From CAVPDG01 sp963702535 (GTDB lineage: Bacteria > Chloroflexota > Anaerolineae > Anaerolineales > UBA4823): a DNA stretch of 64,000 bases. This document shows, piece after piece, positions 9,180 to 19,284 of this stretch (the stretch's first letter is position 1; each line of letters opens with the position of its first letter). The notes beneath the pieces were generated by a model. That model was not told the origin of the DNA and did no database searches. It saw nothing but the letters and a program-made list of their open reading frames with translations. A program made the position numbers and the translations under genes. The stretch covers positions 310,001-374,000 of the forward strand of contig CAVPDG010000024.1 of NCBI GenBank assembly GCA_963702535.1, written 5' to 3'.

Positions 9180-10322
9180 ATGGGTATGATGGCACAACCG
9201 GTAAAACTTGGCGTGATCGGCTGCGGCGATGTCATGACGGCGTACATGGCGCATGCCAGGGAGCTGCGCGTGGATGGGCTTGTAGAAGTCACCTGGGCTT
9301 GCGATAGCCGGCGTGAGCGAGGGGAGGTGATGCGCCAGCGTTACGGCGTAGCACACTTCACTACTGAAGCGGATGAGTTGTTGTCTTCAAATCAAGTTGA
9401 CGCGGTACTTGTGTTGACGTCTATGGAGTCACACGCATCGGTGGCGACTGCCGCGCTGCGAGCCGGCAAGCATGTGCTGGTTGAAAAGCCCATGGGCGTA
9501 AGCCTTGCAGAGGCTGGCGCGTTGCTGGAAACCGCCCGGAGCAGCCCTGGCATGCTGGTGTGTGCGCCATTTGTGATGTTCAGCCCGACATACCGCATCC
9601 TGTGGGAGCGGGTGCAACGCGGCGATATCGGCAAGGTGCTGACCGCCCGAGCGCGCTACGGTCATGCCGGGCCAACGTGGGGGTCCTGGTACTATCAAGG
9701 CAGCGGCGGGGCAATCTTCGACCTGGCTCCCTACAGCCTCACCAGCCTGACTGGCTTGTTGGGTCCGGTGCGGCGGGTCATGGCGATGACCGGCACCGCC
9801 ATCCCCGAGCGGATTGTAGATGGCGAAATAGTGCCGGTGAGCATCGAAGATAACGCACACGTGCTGCTGGATTTCGGTGAGAGCGTGTTAGCGGTGGTCA
9901 CGGCGGCTTTTACCATGCAGCAGTACCGCTCTCCCGGGCTTGAGCTGTACGGCGCGAAAGGCGTACTGCAATTGATTGGCGATGATTGGCACCCAGAAGG
10001 GTATGAGTTGTGGCTGAATGAGGTGGGCGCCTGGCAAGTGTATAAAGAGACCGATCCCGGCTGGTTGTGGACCGCCGGACTGCGGCATATGGTGGAGTGC
10101 ATCCGTTCAGGGCGTAAGCCACTCAACAGCCCTGAGCAGGCGTACCACGTGTTGGAGATCATGCTGAAGGCGCGCCAATCCGGCAAGGAAGGCGTGGCTC
10201 AAACGATCCAAAGTAGATTTCCCAAACTGGAGTTTGAGCACGTCAAAGTTGAGGCGCGAGGTGAGCACCTGGTGCACGATCGCACGCACCGGCGTGACCA
10301 GTTCTTGGAGAGAGGGGATTAA
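9180..10322 (+). CDS. Gfo/Idh/MocA-family NAD(P)-dependent oxidoreductase
   Basis: The N-terminal Rossmann motif is KLGVIGCGDVMTAYMAHARE, and the family hallmark HVLVEKPMGVSLAEA is near residue 95. The C-terminal alpha/beta domain includes GGAIFDLAPYSLTSLTGLLG, where the usual catalytic DxxxHxxD helix has DLAPYSLTSL, so the classical histidine is replaced. Length is 380 residues. I prefer the ATG at 9180 over a GTG at 9168, both near the GGTGGG upstream. It is the last gene of the importer unit; such enzymes oxidise or epimerise imported sugars or inositols. It ends overlapping the convergent PstA-like gene by 4 nt. Confidence 0.88.
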   Translation: MGMMAQPVKLGVIGCGDVMTAYMAHARELRVDGLVEVTWACDSRRERGEVMRQRYGVAHFTTEADELLSSNQVDAVLVLTSMESHASVATAALRAGKHVLVEKPMGVSLAEAGALLETARSSPGMLVCAPFVMFSPTYRILWERVQRGDIGKVLTARARYGHAGPTWGSWYYQGSGGAIFDLAPYSLTSLTGLLGPVRRVMAMTGTAIPERIVDGEIVPVSIEDNAHVLLDFGESVLAVVTAAFTMQQYRSPGLELYGAKGVLQLIGDDWHPEGYELWLNEVGAWQVYKETDPGWLWTAGLRHMVECIRSGRKPLNSPEQAYHVLEIMLKARQSGKEGVAQTIQSRFPKLEFEHVKVEARGEHLVHDRTHRRDQFLERGD

Positions 10323-10586
10323 ACTTGCGTGTAATGCTCTACCGGGATCACAAACAGGGTGGCGCGCTTGGCGCCGGCTTCTTCAGGGGGGGTGGTATTG
10401 TCTTTTAAGCACCTGGATGGCAGCATCCACTTTGTCGTCCTCGACGCCGATCATCAGGGTGCTGGAGCCGCGCCGCAGAAAGCCGCCCGTAGAAGCGATG
10501 CGGGTGACGCGAAAGCCGCCGGTCACCAGCGCCTGGGAAACCGCATCGTTATCGCTGTCGCGGATGATGGCAACAATCATCTTCAT
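10319..10586 (-). CDS. PII-like cyclic-di-AMP receptor family protein (PstA/DarA, DUF970), frameshifted
   Basis: It starts MKMIVAIIRDSDNDAVSQAL and contains VTRIASTGGFLRRGSSTLMI and GVEDDKVDAAIQVLKRQY, the conserved PstA/DarA core that binds c-di-AMP in Firmicutes. The frame then hits a stop inside a run of seven C (10386-10392 on the minus strand). Removing one C gives EEAGAKRATLFVIPVEHYTQV and a TAA at 10319, the expected PstA tail. The protein would be about 88 residues, slightly short because the B-loop is reduced. It is paired with a second homologue immediately upstream, 2 nt away. No diadenylate cyclase gene is in the window. Confidence 0.85.
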
Positions 10587-10588
10587 GG

Positions 10589-11014
10589 CTAAAGCTCCTC
10601 AAAGCGGTCAACCTGCAAAGTGAATACTGTGGCGCCGCCGACGGTGATGGGGGTGGCAAGAGGGATAGGCATGGGCGCGCCTTCCAGGGGCGTCGATACG
10701 TATTCCACGCGCTGGTGACAATATTCCTGGATGGCGTTGACCGCTTCTTCCAGGCGCTCAGGGGGCAAGCCGACCAGCAGGGTTACATTGCGCCGTCCCA
10801 GGAAAGCGCCGCTGGAGGCGAGGCGGATGACCATCAAGCCGAGCGAATCCAGCGCCTGGACAGCTTTTTTTTGATCCTGGTACTGGACAATAGCCAGCAT
10901 CAGCATGTGAACCGGCGGATTGGCGGCTGCCTCGCCAGGAGGAGGAGAAGCCGGCGCGGTGTCTTGCTTACGCACCTGGGCGTGGATCTCTTGTGGGGAG
11001 CGGAATTCCTGCAT
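10589..11014 (-). CDS. Second PstA/DarA-like PII protein with a Pro/Ala-rich N-terminal extension
   Basis: The 141-residue product has about 35 unusual residues (MQEFRSPQEIHAQVRKQDTA and a Pro/Ala-rich stretch), then the PstA-type core: LMLAIVQYQDQKKAVQALDS, VIRLASSGAFLGRRNVTLLV and a tail ATVFTLQVDRFEEL. The GG of the TGGFLR motif in the neighbour is GA here (SSGAFLGR), so ligand specificity may differ. It probably forms trimers like its family; hetero-oligomers with the adjacent paralogue are conceivable. It is intact. Confidence 0.82.
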   Translation of the reverse strand: MQEFRSPQEIHAQVRKQDTAPASPPPGEAAANPPVHMLMLAIVQYQDQKKAVQALDSLGLMVIRLASSGAFLGRRNVTLLVGLPPERLEEAVNAIQEYCHQRVEYVSTPLEGAPMPIPLATPITVGGATVFTLQVDRFEEL

Positions 11015-11041
11015 GCTGCCTCACCTTACCCTGGATGGATC

Positions 11042-13421
11042 TCAGTCCAGGGAAACCGTACAGGGTTGTGAACCGGTCACCTCACTCGCCTGCCCATCTG
11101 GAAAGATGACCACCGTCTTGTCTTTCTGACGGAGCACTGTCAATCCTCGATATTTTACCGTAACTGACCAGGGATAGGGGTTAAATCCGGTTAATTGCAC
11201 CTTGCGGGGCGAGATCAGCCGCACGCCGAGCGTCTCCAGGAAGAAGCCAAGCGGCGCTAAGCCGCCCAGGATGTCGCGCTCGCCGGCGCCAACCCCGCTC
11301 TCGACATGATACGAGCGGCGAAAAGCGCCGTCGGATTTGAGCGCATCCACGATGGAGCTCATCAGGCGCCCGAAAAGATCGACTGCCTCCTGGGTATAGC
11401 CATACTGGAGCAGACCTTCGCCCACCAGCGTATTCCAGAAGAGCGACACGCCGCTGCAGGTTTCCGCTTCTGGGGACTCCGGTGGGGTCAGGCAGGTGGG
11501 CAAGCCACGCGGGCGCCAGAAGCGGTCTGGTTCCAGGATGCTGCGCTTCGCCAGCGCCTCCGCTCGCTCGGGCGATGGCAGCCCCGCCCAAAGCGGAACC
11601 AGGCAGGTGATATCCTGGTGCTGGTAATCCACGCTGTACAGCGTCACCTTGTCGGACGCGCCGATCCCTTGCACTTCAACATGCTCCAGGCGGGCATAAA
11701 CACGCTCGCCAGTTAAACTGCCCAGCCCAAAATGCCAGCGAAAGCCTTCATCGCCCAACTGCTCGATGCGGTGCTGCCCGCCAGCGCTCTCGCCGTGAAC
11801 GTACAGGCGGGGATGGATTGTGGCACTCTCACCGCTCTTGATGCGCACGAGCAAGCGCGCCGGTTGGGCGAAGCTGAGGTCCACCGGGATCGAGCCGGGT
11901 CCGGTGCGCTCGCCCAGCCACTCGCTGCGTGGGCTTTGGTGGCTGTCCCGGTCGATATAGCGGTAGGTGCCTGCCTGCTCATCCCAACTGCTCTCCAGGG
12001 CGGTGAGCATGTGCTCGGCGGTGGTCAGCAGCGCCGGGATGGGCTCTGAGCGCTCCAGCAAACGAGCAATCTCCACCAGGGCGAGGGTCTCACGGTAAAG
12101 CAAAGCGCACAGGGCAGGGCTCTCCGCGGTGGCGATATCCACGCCTAACGACCAGGACTGCCAGTTCGAGAAGACGGGATGCTCATCCAGACCAGCCTGG
12201 ATGGGGTGGTCCCATTCGGGGATGCCATCCTGGTCTGCATCGTGGGCAGGGGTGAGCCAGGCATGCAGGAAGTCGAGCAGGTGGGGGAAGATCTCGCGTA
12301 AAAAGATCAGGTCTTCACCCTGCTGGTGGATGCGCAGAGCCAGGCTGGCAAGGATCGGCGGCGCCATCAGCCGGCTGCGTTGCCCTGCCATGCCGGGTTT
12401 CCAGTCTATCCGACCGTCTTCCTCCTGCGTGGACAGGTAGTTCCGCAGCAAGCCTTGCAGGAGCGGCGCCCCGCCGGGAAGCAGTAAAGTGGAGAGGTAA
12501 TAAGAATCCAGGACAGGCTGACCGTTCCACAGGTGATTGAAATCGCTGCCATCGCCACGCGGGGAAAAGCCCTGGTCCGGCTGGCGGGTTAGGACATAAG
12601 AAGGGTGCGGGAGCCCGGCAGCCGGGGCGAGGAAAAGGCTGTATGCCTGGTTCTGGGAGAGCGCCAGGGCGGCGTCCCAATCCGGGTTGCCGGTGAAGAC
12701 CTCAACCTGCCCGGAATTGAGCAGCTCGAGGCGGGCGATATCGGCGTCGAAAGGGCGCGCGGCTAGCTGGCGGGCTAAGTTGAAGGAAGCCTCTACATCC
12801 GTAAGGGCTGCCTGGCACCAAATGAAGCTGATGGCGGCGCCGGGCGCCAGCTCCAGCTCCTGGGATAAGGCGGGATAGGGGCTGCTGCGCGGCGTGGCGC
12901 CGCTGGTCATAAACACCACGGGTCGCAGGGCAGCGGATTGACCCGCCAGGACAGAAACACCTTGCAGCGCCAGCGGTCCCATGCGCTCGCCGTCTGTCGG
13001 ATTGAGCTGGGCGACCCAGTCGAAGCGGAAGGATGCCGGCTCAGCGCCCTGGTTGGTAAAAGGCGAAGCGCCCGCAGAGCGACTGGGAGGTGGGAACCCA
13101 AACCTCGTCTACAACGTCTATGTCCGTGAATGGAGCATACTCGAGGTGCAGGTAATTGGGAAAGAAGCGACGCACGACCGGCGTTTTGGCAAAGGCGGCA
13201 GGATCGATAATATCCAGCTCATCCCGGGTGAAGCGCGGGAAGAGGCGCATGGAACGCGCCCGCAAGCCGTACGTGGTCTGCAAGCTGAGAGCAGGCGGCT
13301 CGCCACTGCCGCAAGCCAGCCGCCAGATCTGGTCATTGCAGTAATCGCTGCCGGGCAAGCGAGCATCGGAAGCCAGCGTGAATTGGTAGGGATCGCCGGG
13401 TTTCAAGCTCCAAAAGCGCAT
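11042..13421 (-). CDS. Glycoside hydrolase, (alpha/alpha)6-barrel type (MGH1/GH63-like), frameshifted
   Basis: The N-terminal 126 residues (from 13421, MRFWSLKPGDPYQFTLASDA) are in one frame. At about 13060 a run of four A's on the plus strand shifts the frame; dropping one joins RFAF to TNQGAEPASFRFDWVAQL and the 646-residue remainder. The total is about 790 residues. The second half has barrel features such as FNHLWNGQPVLDSYYLSTLL, PEWDHPIQAGLDEHP, ESSWDEQAGTYRYIDRD and CSGVSLFWNTLVGEGLLQYGY. This resembles glucosidase or mannosylglycerate-hydrolase-like enzymes acting on alpha-linked sugars. There is no signal peptide, so it acts in the cytoplasm. Specificity is unknown. Confidence 0.7.
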
Positions 13422-13573
13422 GCCTACATTTTATGGTATCTGGCGGGATTGGTCAAACGATTTTCACCCGGCGGAGCAGGCAAGCGGATCTTAATCCAGC
13501 CATAAGGTCGGCGGGCGGATTTTTTATGCTAGAATGGGAAAATCTACCTGGCAAGAGCCAAAGAGGAGCCAAG

Positions 13574-14052
13574 ATGAGCGCAACCCCAACCCGCCCGCGC
13601 GGCCTATACTTCGAAGAGTTCGAGACCGGCATGCGCATCACCACTCCCGGACGCACGATCACGGAGAGCGATATCGTCAGCTTTGCCGGGCTGACCGGCG
13701 ATTTCAACCTCGATCCATACCGACGCCGTCTACAGCGCCAGCTCGCCATTTGGGCAGCGGGTGGCGCACGGATTACTGGGGCTATCCATCGCCTCGGGGT
13801 TGGGGACGCGCACCGGCGTGCTGGAAGGCACGGTGATGGCTTTCCGCGAGATCAACGAATGGAAGTTCGTCAAGCCGGTCTTCATCGGCGATACGATCCA
13901 CGTCGTTGATGGAAGTCACCGAGACCAAAGCCATGCCGCGCATCGGCGGAGGGGCGGTGACGCTCAAGCTGGATGTGCTCAATCAGAAAGACGAAGCTGT
14001 GATGAAAGGCATCTGGACGGTTTTGATGATGTCTAAACCGCCGGAGGGGTAA
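13574..14052 (+). CDS. MaoC-family (R)-specific enoyl-CoA hydratase-like protein, frameshifted
   Basis: It starts MSATPTRPRGLYFEEFETGM and keeps the MaoC pattern GRTITESDIVSFAGLTGDFN. The frame changes near 13710, after which IHTDAVY, GQRVAHGLLGLSIASGLGTR and EWKFVKPVFIGDTIHV follow. It changes again near 13905 to EVTETKAMPRIGGGAVTLKL. The D and H of the DxxxxH hydratase dyad are in the broken section (GDFN/IHTD). About 150 residues in total. An extended -10-like TGCTAGAAT lies at 13528-13535. It is upstream of and codirectional with the penicillin-binding protein but functionally unrelated. Confidence 0.8.
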
Positions 14053-14087
14053 ACGCGAGCTAGCACGCTCCTTGCACCCCACCTGAT

Positions 14088-17000
14088 ATGACTGACGACT
14101 ATCCCACGCCTGACGAGAAAAAAGAGAAGAGCGACCGCTTCCGCCGCATACTGAGCCAACCGGAGGAGGGCGGCTTGCCGCCCTTCGAAGAGTTCGACCT
14201 GCCGGAGCCAGCCGACGGTGAGACGCTGATCTTCGACATCGAAGAGCCGGATCCCAGGCGTGTGATGGGCACCGACACCATGCCTCTGGAAGAGGCGCCG
14301 CCCTCTCAGCCGGCGCCAATCGAAGATGTGCAGGCAGCCCAGGAGGAAAGCGATACGCAGCCCATGCGCGTGCGCCGCCCACCGGCGCCGGCTGCGCAAG
14401 GCTCGGCAAGCGGGTATCGCCCAACAGCAAGCGGCAACACGCCGCCGCCCCCACCGGCGCTGGATGCCAACGGCATGCCGTTGCCGCGGCGGGTGGACGA
14501 GATCGATGTGGATGCCACGCGCGTCTCGGTTGTGGCGTACACGCGCGCCGCCCAACCCGCACCCACCCGCCAGGCGCCGCCGGCAAGCAGCACGCCTGCA
14601 CCGCCTCCAGAAAGAGTACCGGGAGCTTACCTGCCCACCTCGGCTCGGGCGCCTCTGCCGCTGCCCGCCGGGGGACAGGGCAGCCAGCCGCCGGGAAGCA
14701 AAGCCGCAGCGGCGAGCCAGGATGCGTTCGATTGGCGCCGGGCGATCGGCTGCGGGCTGCGCCTGGCGATCTCGGGGCTGTTCGTGCTGGTGGTGATGGC
14801 AGTGTGCTCCGGGACTTTCCTCATCTACCAGTATTACAGCATCGCCCGCGACCTGCCCAACGTGGCAGAGCTGCGCCAGAAAGCCTCCACCTTCGAGACG
14901 ACGCGCATCCTGGACCGCAACGGCGACCTGCTGTACGAGATCCTCGATCCCAGCGCCGGCAGGCGCACCTACGTCGCGCTGGATAAGATCTCTCCTTACC
15001 TGGTGGCGGCGACGATCGCCACGGAGGACAAGGAATACTACAGCCACCCCGGGCTTCGACGTCTTCGCCATCGCCCGCGCCTTCATCCAGAATTACACCA
15101 GCGGCGAGACGGTCTCGGGGGCTTCCACCATTACACAGCAACTGGCGCGCAACCTGCTCTTCACGCCCGAGGAGCGGGCAAGGCGCACCTACGACCGCAA
15201 GATCCGCGAGGCGGTGCTGGCGGCGGAGATCACGCGCATCTACTCCAAGGATGAGATCCTGGAGCTGTACCTCAACGAGAACTACTACGGCAACATGGCG
15301 TACGGCGTGGAGGCAGCCGCGCAGACCTATTTCGGCATCTCGGCAGACAAGCTGACGCTGGCGCAGGCGGCTTTCCTGGCGGGCTTGCCGCAGGCGCCGG
15401 CGGTCTACGACGTGTACACCAACCGCGACCTGACCTTCAAGCGCCTGGAGGATGTGCTGGTGTTGATGTACGAAGCCAGCCAGGAAGGTGGCTGCATCTA
15501 CGTGAGCAACAGCCCGCAGCGCGTGTGCATGGACCCGGTGACCGCCACCCAGGCAGCCAACGAGCTGAAGAATTACGAGTTCCACACACCCTACGTGGAG
15601 ATCCGCTACCCGCACTGGGTGAACTATGTGCGCTCGCTGCTGGAGAAGCAGTTCGACCCGCAGACGATCTACCGCTCAGGCTTCACCGTGTACACCACGC
15701 TCGATCCGCAGATGCAGGACGCCGCCGAGCAGATGGTGAAAGAGCAGGTGGATAAGCTGGCAGGGCAGAACGCCAAGGATGGGGCGCTGATCGCCATGCT
15801 GCCCAACACGGGCGAGATCCTGGCGATGGTGGGCTCGGCGGACTTTTACAACGAAGCCATCTCGGGGCAGGTGAACATGGCGCTCAGCCCGCGGCAGCCC
15901 GGCTCGTCGATCAAGCCGCTGACGTACGCCGCGGCTTTCGAGAAGGGCTGGACGCCCGCCACGCTGATCTGGGACGTGCCCTCCGAGTTCACGCCCTCCG
16001 GCAAGGCAGACGACCCGGGACCCACCTACAAGCCGGTGAACTACGACGGCAGGTTCCATGGTCCGGTGCTGGCGCGCACGGCGTTGGGCAGCTCTTACAA
16101 TGTACCGGCGGTGAAGGCGCTCAATTACGTAGGCATCTACGACGACCCGGCGACGCCGCAGGAGGATGGCTTCATCCCCTTCGCCCGGCGCATGGGCATC
16201 ACCACGCTGACGCGCCCGGATTACGGGCTCTCGCTGACGCTGGGCGGCGGGGATGTGACCCTGCTGGAGCTGACCGGGGCTTACGCGGCTTTTGCCAACA
16301 ACGGCAAGCGCATCCCGCCGGTGGCGATCACGCGTATCGTCGACCATACGGGCAGCCTGGTGTACGAGTACCAGCAGCCGCCCGGCGAGCAGGTGGTGCG
16401 CCCGGAGCATGCTTACCTGATCAGCTCGATCCTTGCGGATAACCAGGCGCGCAGCCCGGCTTTCGGACCCAACTCGGTGCTGCGCCTGCCCTTCCCGGCG
16501 GCGGTGAAGACGGGCACGACCAACGACTTCCGCGATAACTGGACGCTGGGCTACACGCCCGACCTGGCGGTAGGGGTGTGGGTGGGCAACGCCGATTACA
16601 CGCCGATGGTGGATAGCAGCGGCGTGACCGGGGCGGCGCCGATCTGGAACCAGTTCATGCAGGCGGCGATGCAGCAGCTCAACGGCGGCAACCCGACGCC
16701 CTTCTCGCGCCCGGGCGGGGTGGTGGAGAAGGTGATTTGCGCCATCTCGGGGACGGAGCCTTCGGAGTGGTGCCGGGAGCAGACCAGCGAGATCTTCGCC
16801 GCCGACCAGCCGCCGCTGCCCAAGGAAGAGGACCTGTGGCAGAAGTCGCTCATCGACACGTGGACGGGGCTGAAAGCTTCGGCAGCCTGCCCGGATTTCA
16901 CCGATGAAGCCTTCACGCTCAACGTACAGGACGAGTGGGGGCGCAAGTGGATCAAGAACGACCGGGCGGGGAAGAACTGGGCGGAGGAGCTGGGCTTCGA

Positions 17001-17517
17001 CGATCCGGTGCGCTTCTCACCCACGCGGGAGTGCAAGGCGGACGACCCGCGCCCCAGGCTGGCGTTTACCGCGCCCTCCGAAGGCTCGACGGTGAGCAGC
17101 TCGCCGCTGGAGCTGTTTGGGCTGGCGGACGCGACGCGCAACTTCAAGAGCGTGCGGCTGGAGTTCGGGCGAGGCGATGACCCGGTAGAGTGGGAGCTGC
17201 TGGCGGAGGGCGACGATCCGCTGCCTGAGGTGGAGAAGCTTTACACCTGGGAATTGCTCAACTTCGAGGCGGGTGTGGTGACGGTGCGCCTGTACATGGA
17301 GAGCACGGAAGATACGTACGCCGAGAAGGTGCTGCACCTGAACATCCAGGTGCCCACGCCCACGCCGACCCCGACGCTGACGCCCACACCGACCTACACG
17401 CCGACGCCGACGCTGGAGCCGACGCTGACGCCGACGGTGACGCCGAGCGAGACGCCGCACCTGCCCAAGGCGACGGATGTGCCGACGGGGACGGTGCCGC
17501 CGGATTCGGATGGATGA
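14088..17517 (+). CDS. Class A penicillin-binding protein (bifunctional transglycosylase/transpeptidase), one frameshift
   Basis: About 1,140 residues. The first 220 are cytoplasmic, acidic and Pro-rich, followed by one membrane anchor (LRLAISGLFVLVVMAVCSGT). The transglycosylase domain has ATEDKEYYSHPG and, after the frame change at about 15050 (CACCCC read for CACCC), ASTITQQLARNLL and YLNENYYGNMAYG. The transpeptidase domain has PGSSIKPLTYAAAF (SxxK), SSYNVPAVK (SxN) and AAVKTGTTND (KTG). The C-terminus adds an Ig-like region and a Thr-Pro repeat tail typical of Chloroflexota extracellular linkers. It builds peptidoglycan at the outer face of the membrane. A hairpin terminator follows at 17590. 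Confidence 0.92.
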
Positions 17518-17589
17518 CGATTGACTGTTGACGTCCCTCGACCTGCACTCAGGAGTGAACGTTGACGGTTAATACCAGATTGTTGGAAA

Positions 17590-17619
17590 GACCCGGTTTC
17601 CGAGAGAGGCCGGGTTTTT
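17590..17619 (+). terminator. Intrinsic terminator after the penicillin-binding protein
   Basis: ACCCGG (17591-17596) pairs with CCGGGT (17610-17615) and is followed by TTTTTG. It lies 73 nt after the stop codon at 17517. Confidence 0.75.
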
Positions 17620-17905
17620 GTTTGCAGGCAGCTCAGACCTGGAGGCGATCCAGGCGGGCGCCGCCCGAAAGGGCATTCGTTTCTTCGTAATTGCCTTAGG
17701 AAAACGAATGCAAACGAATGGGTTTTCCTGTTAGGGGGTGGCACGCCGGGGTTGAAAATGCGAGGCACAGAGGCGTGGAAGAGAGCCAAGGACAAGCAGA
17801 GACACAAGAAGTATTGGGCTGACGAACATGCCCGGCTGTTAAGGTGCACAATCGAAGCTGGGGTATTGTAGAACAATTGTTCTATTTTGGGAAGGGTGAT
17901 TTTTA
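17620..17905. other. Gene-free stretch with CATTCGTTT inverted and direct repeats
   Basis: CATTCGTTT at 17674-17682 faces AAACGAATG at 17702-17710, which is repeated directly at 17712-17720. No gene with plausible coding character is seen on either strand. The repeats could be a small protein-binding array or a remnant of a repeat element. Confidence 0.35.
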
Positions 17906-17934
17906 TTGACTTCCACCGGGATTTGAGATATCCT
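17906..17934 (+). promoter_or_regulatory. Sigma-70-type promoter for the lipoprotein leader
   Basis: TTGACT (17906-17911) and TATCCT (17929-17934) are separated by 17 bp, close to consensus. Transcription would start near 17941, directly before the structured leader. Confidence 0.65.
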
Positions 17935-17940
17935 ATTTTT

Positions 17941-18050
17941 AGAACGACCCTGGCTGACCAGGGAGACCACCCCACAAACTGTTTCGTCATCACAGGTATG
18001 CAACCCGCACCCCTCTCCGCTGTGACAACAGGGAAGTGGGGTGTTTTGCT
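17941..18050 (+). promoter_or_regulatory. Structured leader RNA with terminator-like stem
   Basis: Three stems can be drawn. CCCTGG/CCAGGG (17948-17953/17958-17963) sits right at the expected transcript start. CACCCCAC/GTGGGGTG (17968-17975/18036-18043) is followed by TTTT at 18044-18047. TCACAG/CTGTGA (17990-17995/18020-18025) nests inside the long stem. This is the layout of a regulated terminator or riboswitch, but it matches no class I can name. The lipoprotein gene follows 30 nt later. Confidence 0.45.
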
Positions 18051-18080
18051 TTCAGGAAGCGGGCGGAGAGGAGGAAGACG

Positions 18081-19120
18081 ATGACTCGACAGATTTTCCC
18101 GTTCTCAGCGATACTGGTTGCTGGATGCGTGCTTCTCGTTGGGGCGTTCCTGCTGAGCGCCTGCGCAGCCTGCAACGCAGGTGGTCGCCGAGACTGTTGA
18201 AGTGGTGAAAACAGTGGTCGTGGAAGCGCCTGCAGCCTGCCCTCCCATCCAGGAGCGGGTTTCCGCCTCCCTGCCAGGCGAGCTGACCAGGATCACGATC
18301 CCGGCGGGGGCAATCGCTTTAAGTGATCCCGGAAACAGAGCATGGTGTGATACCAGCCAGCTCAAACTGGCAAAAGCATCCGTGATGGAGCTGGTCTCCG
18401 CCAACGGGTGCTTTACAGACCGCAATGACAATAGCTCGCCCTGCAGCGTGTACAATGCTCTGGCAGCCGTGGACATCCAGCCGGGCTGGGTGAAGTTCAC
18501 CTCGCCCTCGAATGTGATGCTGGTCTACGATCTTTCCAAAACCGAGAACAGACCCTACTGCACCGGTACAGGCGGGGATTGCGGGGGCTATGCCATCTAC
18601 CAGCTCAAGTCTTCGCTGCCACCCGCGCCAGCCTTAGCCTGGCGCTATGCCAGCCCGGCATCCCCGGTCTCCGGCTCTACCCCCGCATCGGCAGTGGGGC
18701 GCATCGACCGCTTATCAACCCTGGCGTTGGTAGAGCTGCCCCCGCCCCAGCTATTCCCGATGGTGATCACCTCGGCGCTGACCGTCGACTCGGAATTCAT
18801 CCCTGATCAGCCAGAAAACCCGGGCGCCTTTTCGGTGGCCTTCCTGATCCGCGACGACACCCTGGGCATGAAGGACCAAACGCGGCTCTTCCGTTTTTCG
18901 GACCCCGAGATGCTAGCTCAGCGTCAGCGGTGCTTACCCGGCAGAATGCCTGGTCGCCGATGTCTACCCCAGCGTTGCGGAGCAGCTTACCTGCCTTTTC
19001 CCCAGCGGTATGGAGGTGATCCTGGTGAACGGCGCAGAGGATGTCGCCAACCAGATCAGCATCGCTCCGGTTACAGGGGGATACGAAGCGCGGTTATCCG
19101 CCACTCTGGAGGTGTATTAG
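18081..19120 (+). CDS. Secreted lipoprotein of unknown function, two frameshifts
   Basis: An ATG at 18081 follows GAGGAGGAAG. The start MTRQIFPFSAILVAGCVLLV then GAFLLSAC is a lipoprotein signal with the cysteine at about residue 29. A frame change near 18170 leads into VVAETVEVVKTVVVEAP, then a mature domain with ITIPAGAIALSDPGNRAWCD, several cysteines (WCDTS, NGCFTD, SPCSV, YCTGTGGDCGG) and a Pro-rich linker. A second frame change near 18920 leads to the tail GYEARLSATLEVY and TAG at 19118-19120. I do not recognise the family. The cysteines suggest disulphides outside the membrane. It is expressed from the leader described just upstream. Confidence 0.55.
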
Positions 19121-19284
19121 GATGTCCTGCTGGGCTATTGTGAGCGAACCCGAGGTTGATGAGTCGACAGGGAATTGATTTACTCAAATCATCCTGGCTT
19201 GGCGCTTTGCCCTCTTCTGGACGGGGGAGAAGTTTGGTGAAGTTCTATTAGAATGATTCTTTAAACTATGGTTTGATAGGCCGT

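Noticed and set aside
11091..11716. Long plus-strand open frames opposite the glycoside hydrolase
   Set aside because: They are antisense shadows in GC-rich DNA without ribosome sites or family motifs.
18160..18200. TGA in the first frame of the lipoprotein at 18081 as a further Sec codon
   Set aside because: The coding sequence continues in a different frame (VVAETVEVV), so this is an indel; no GGUC-type hairpin follows.
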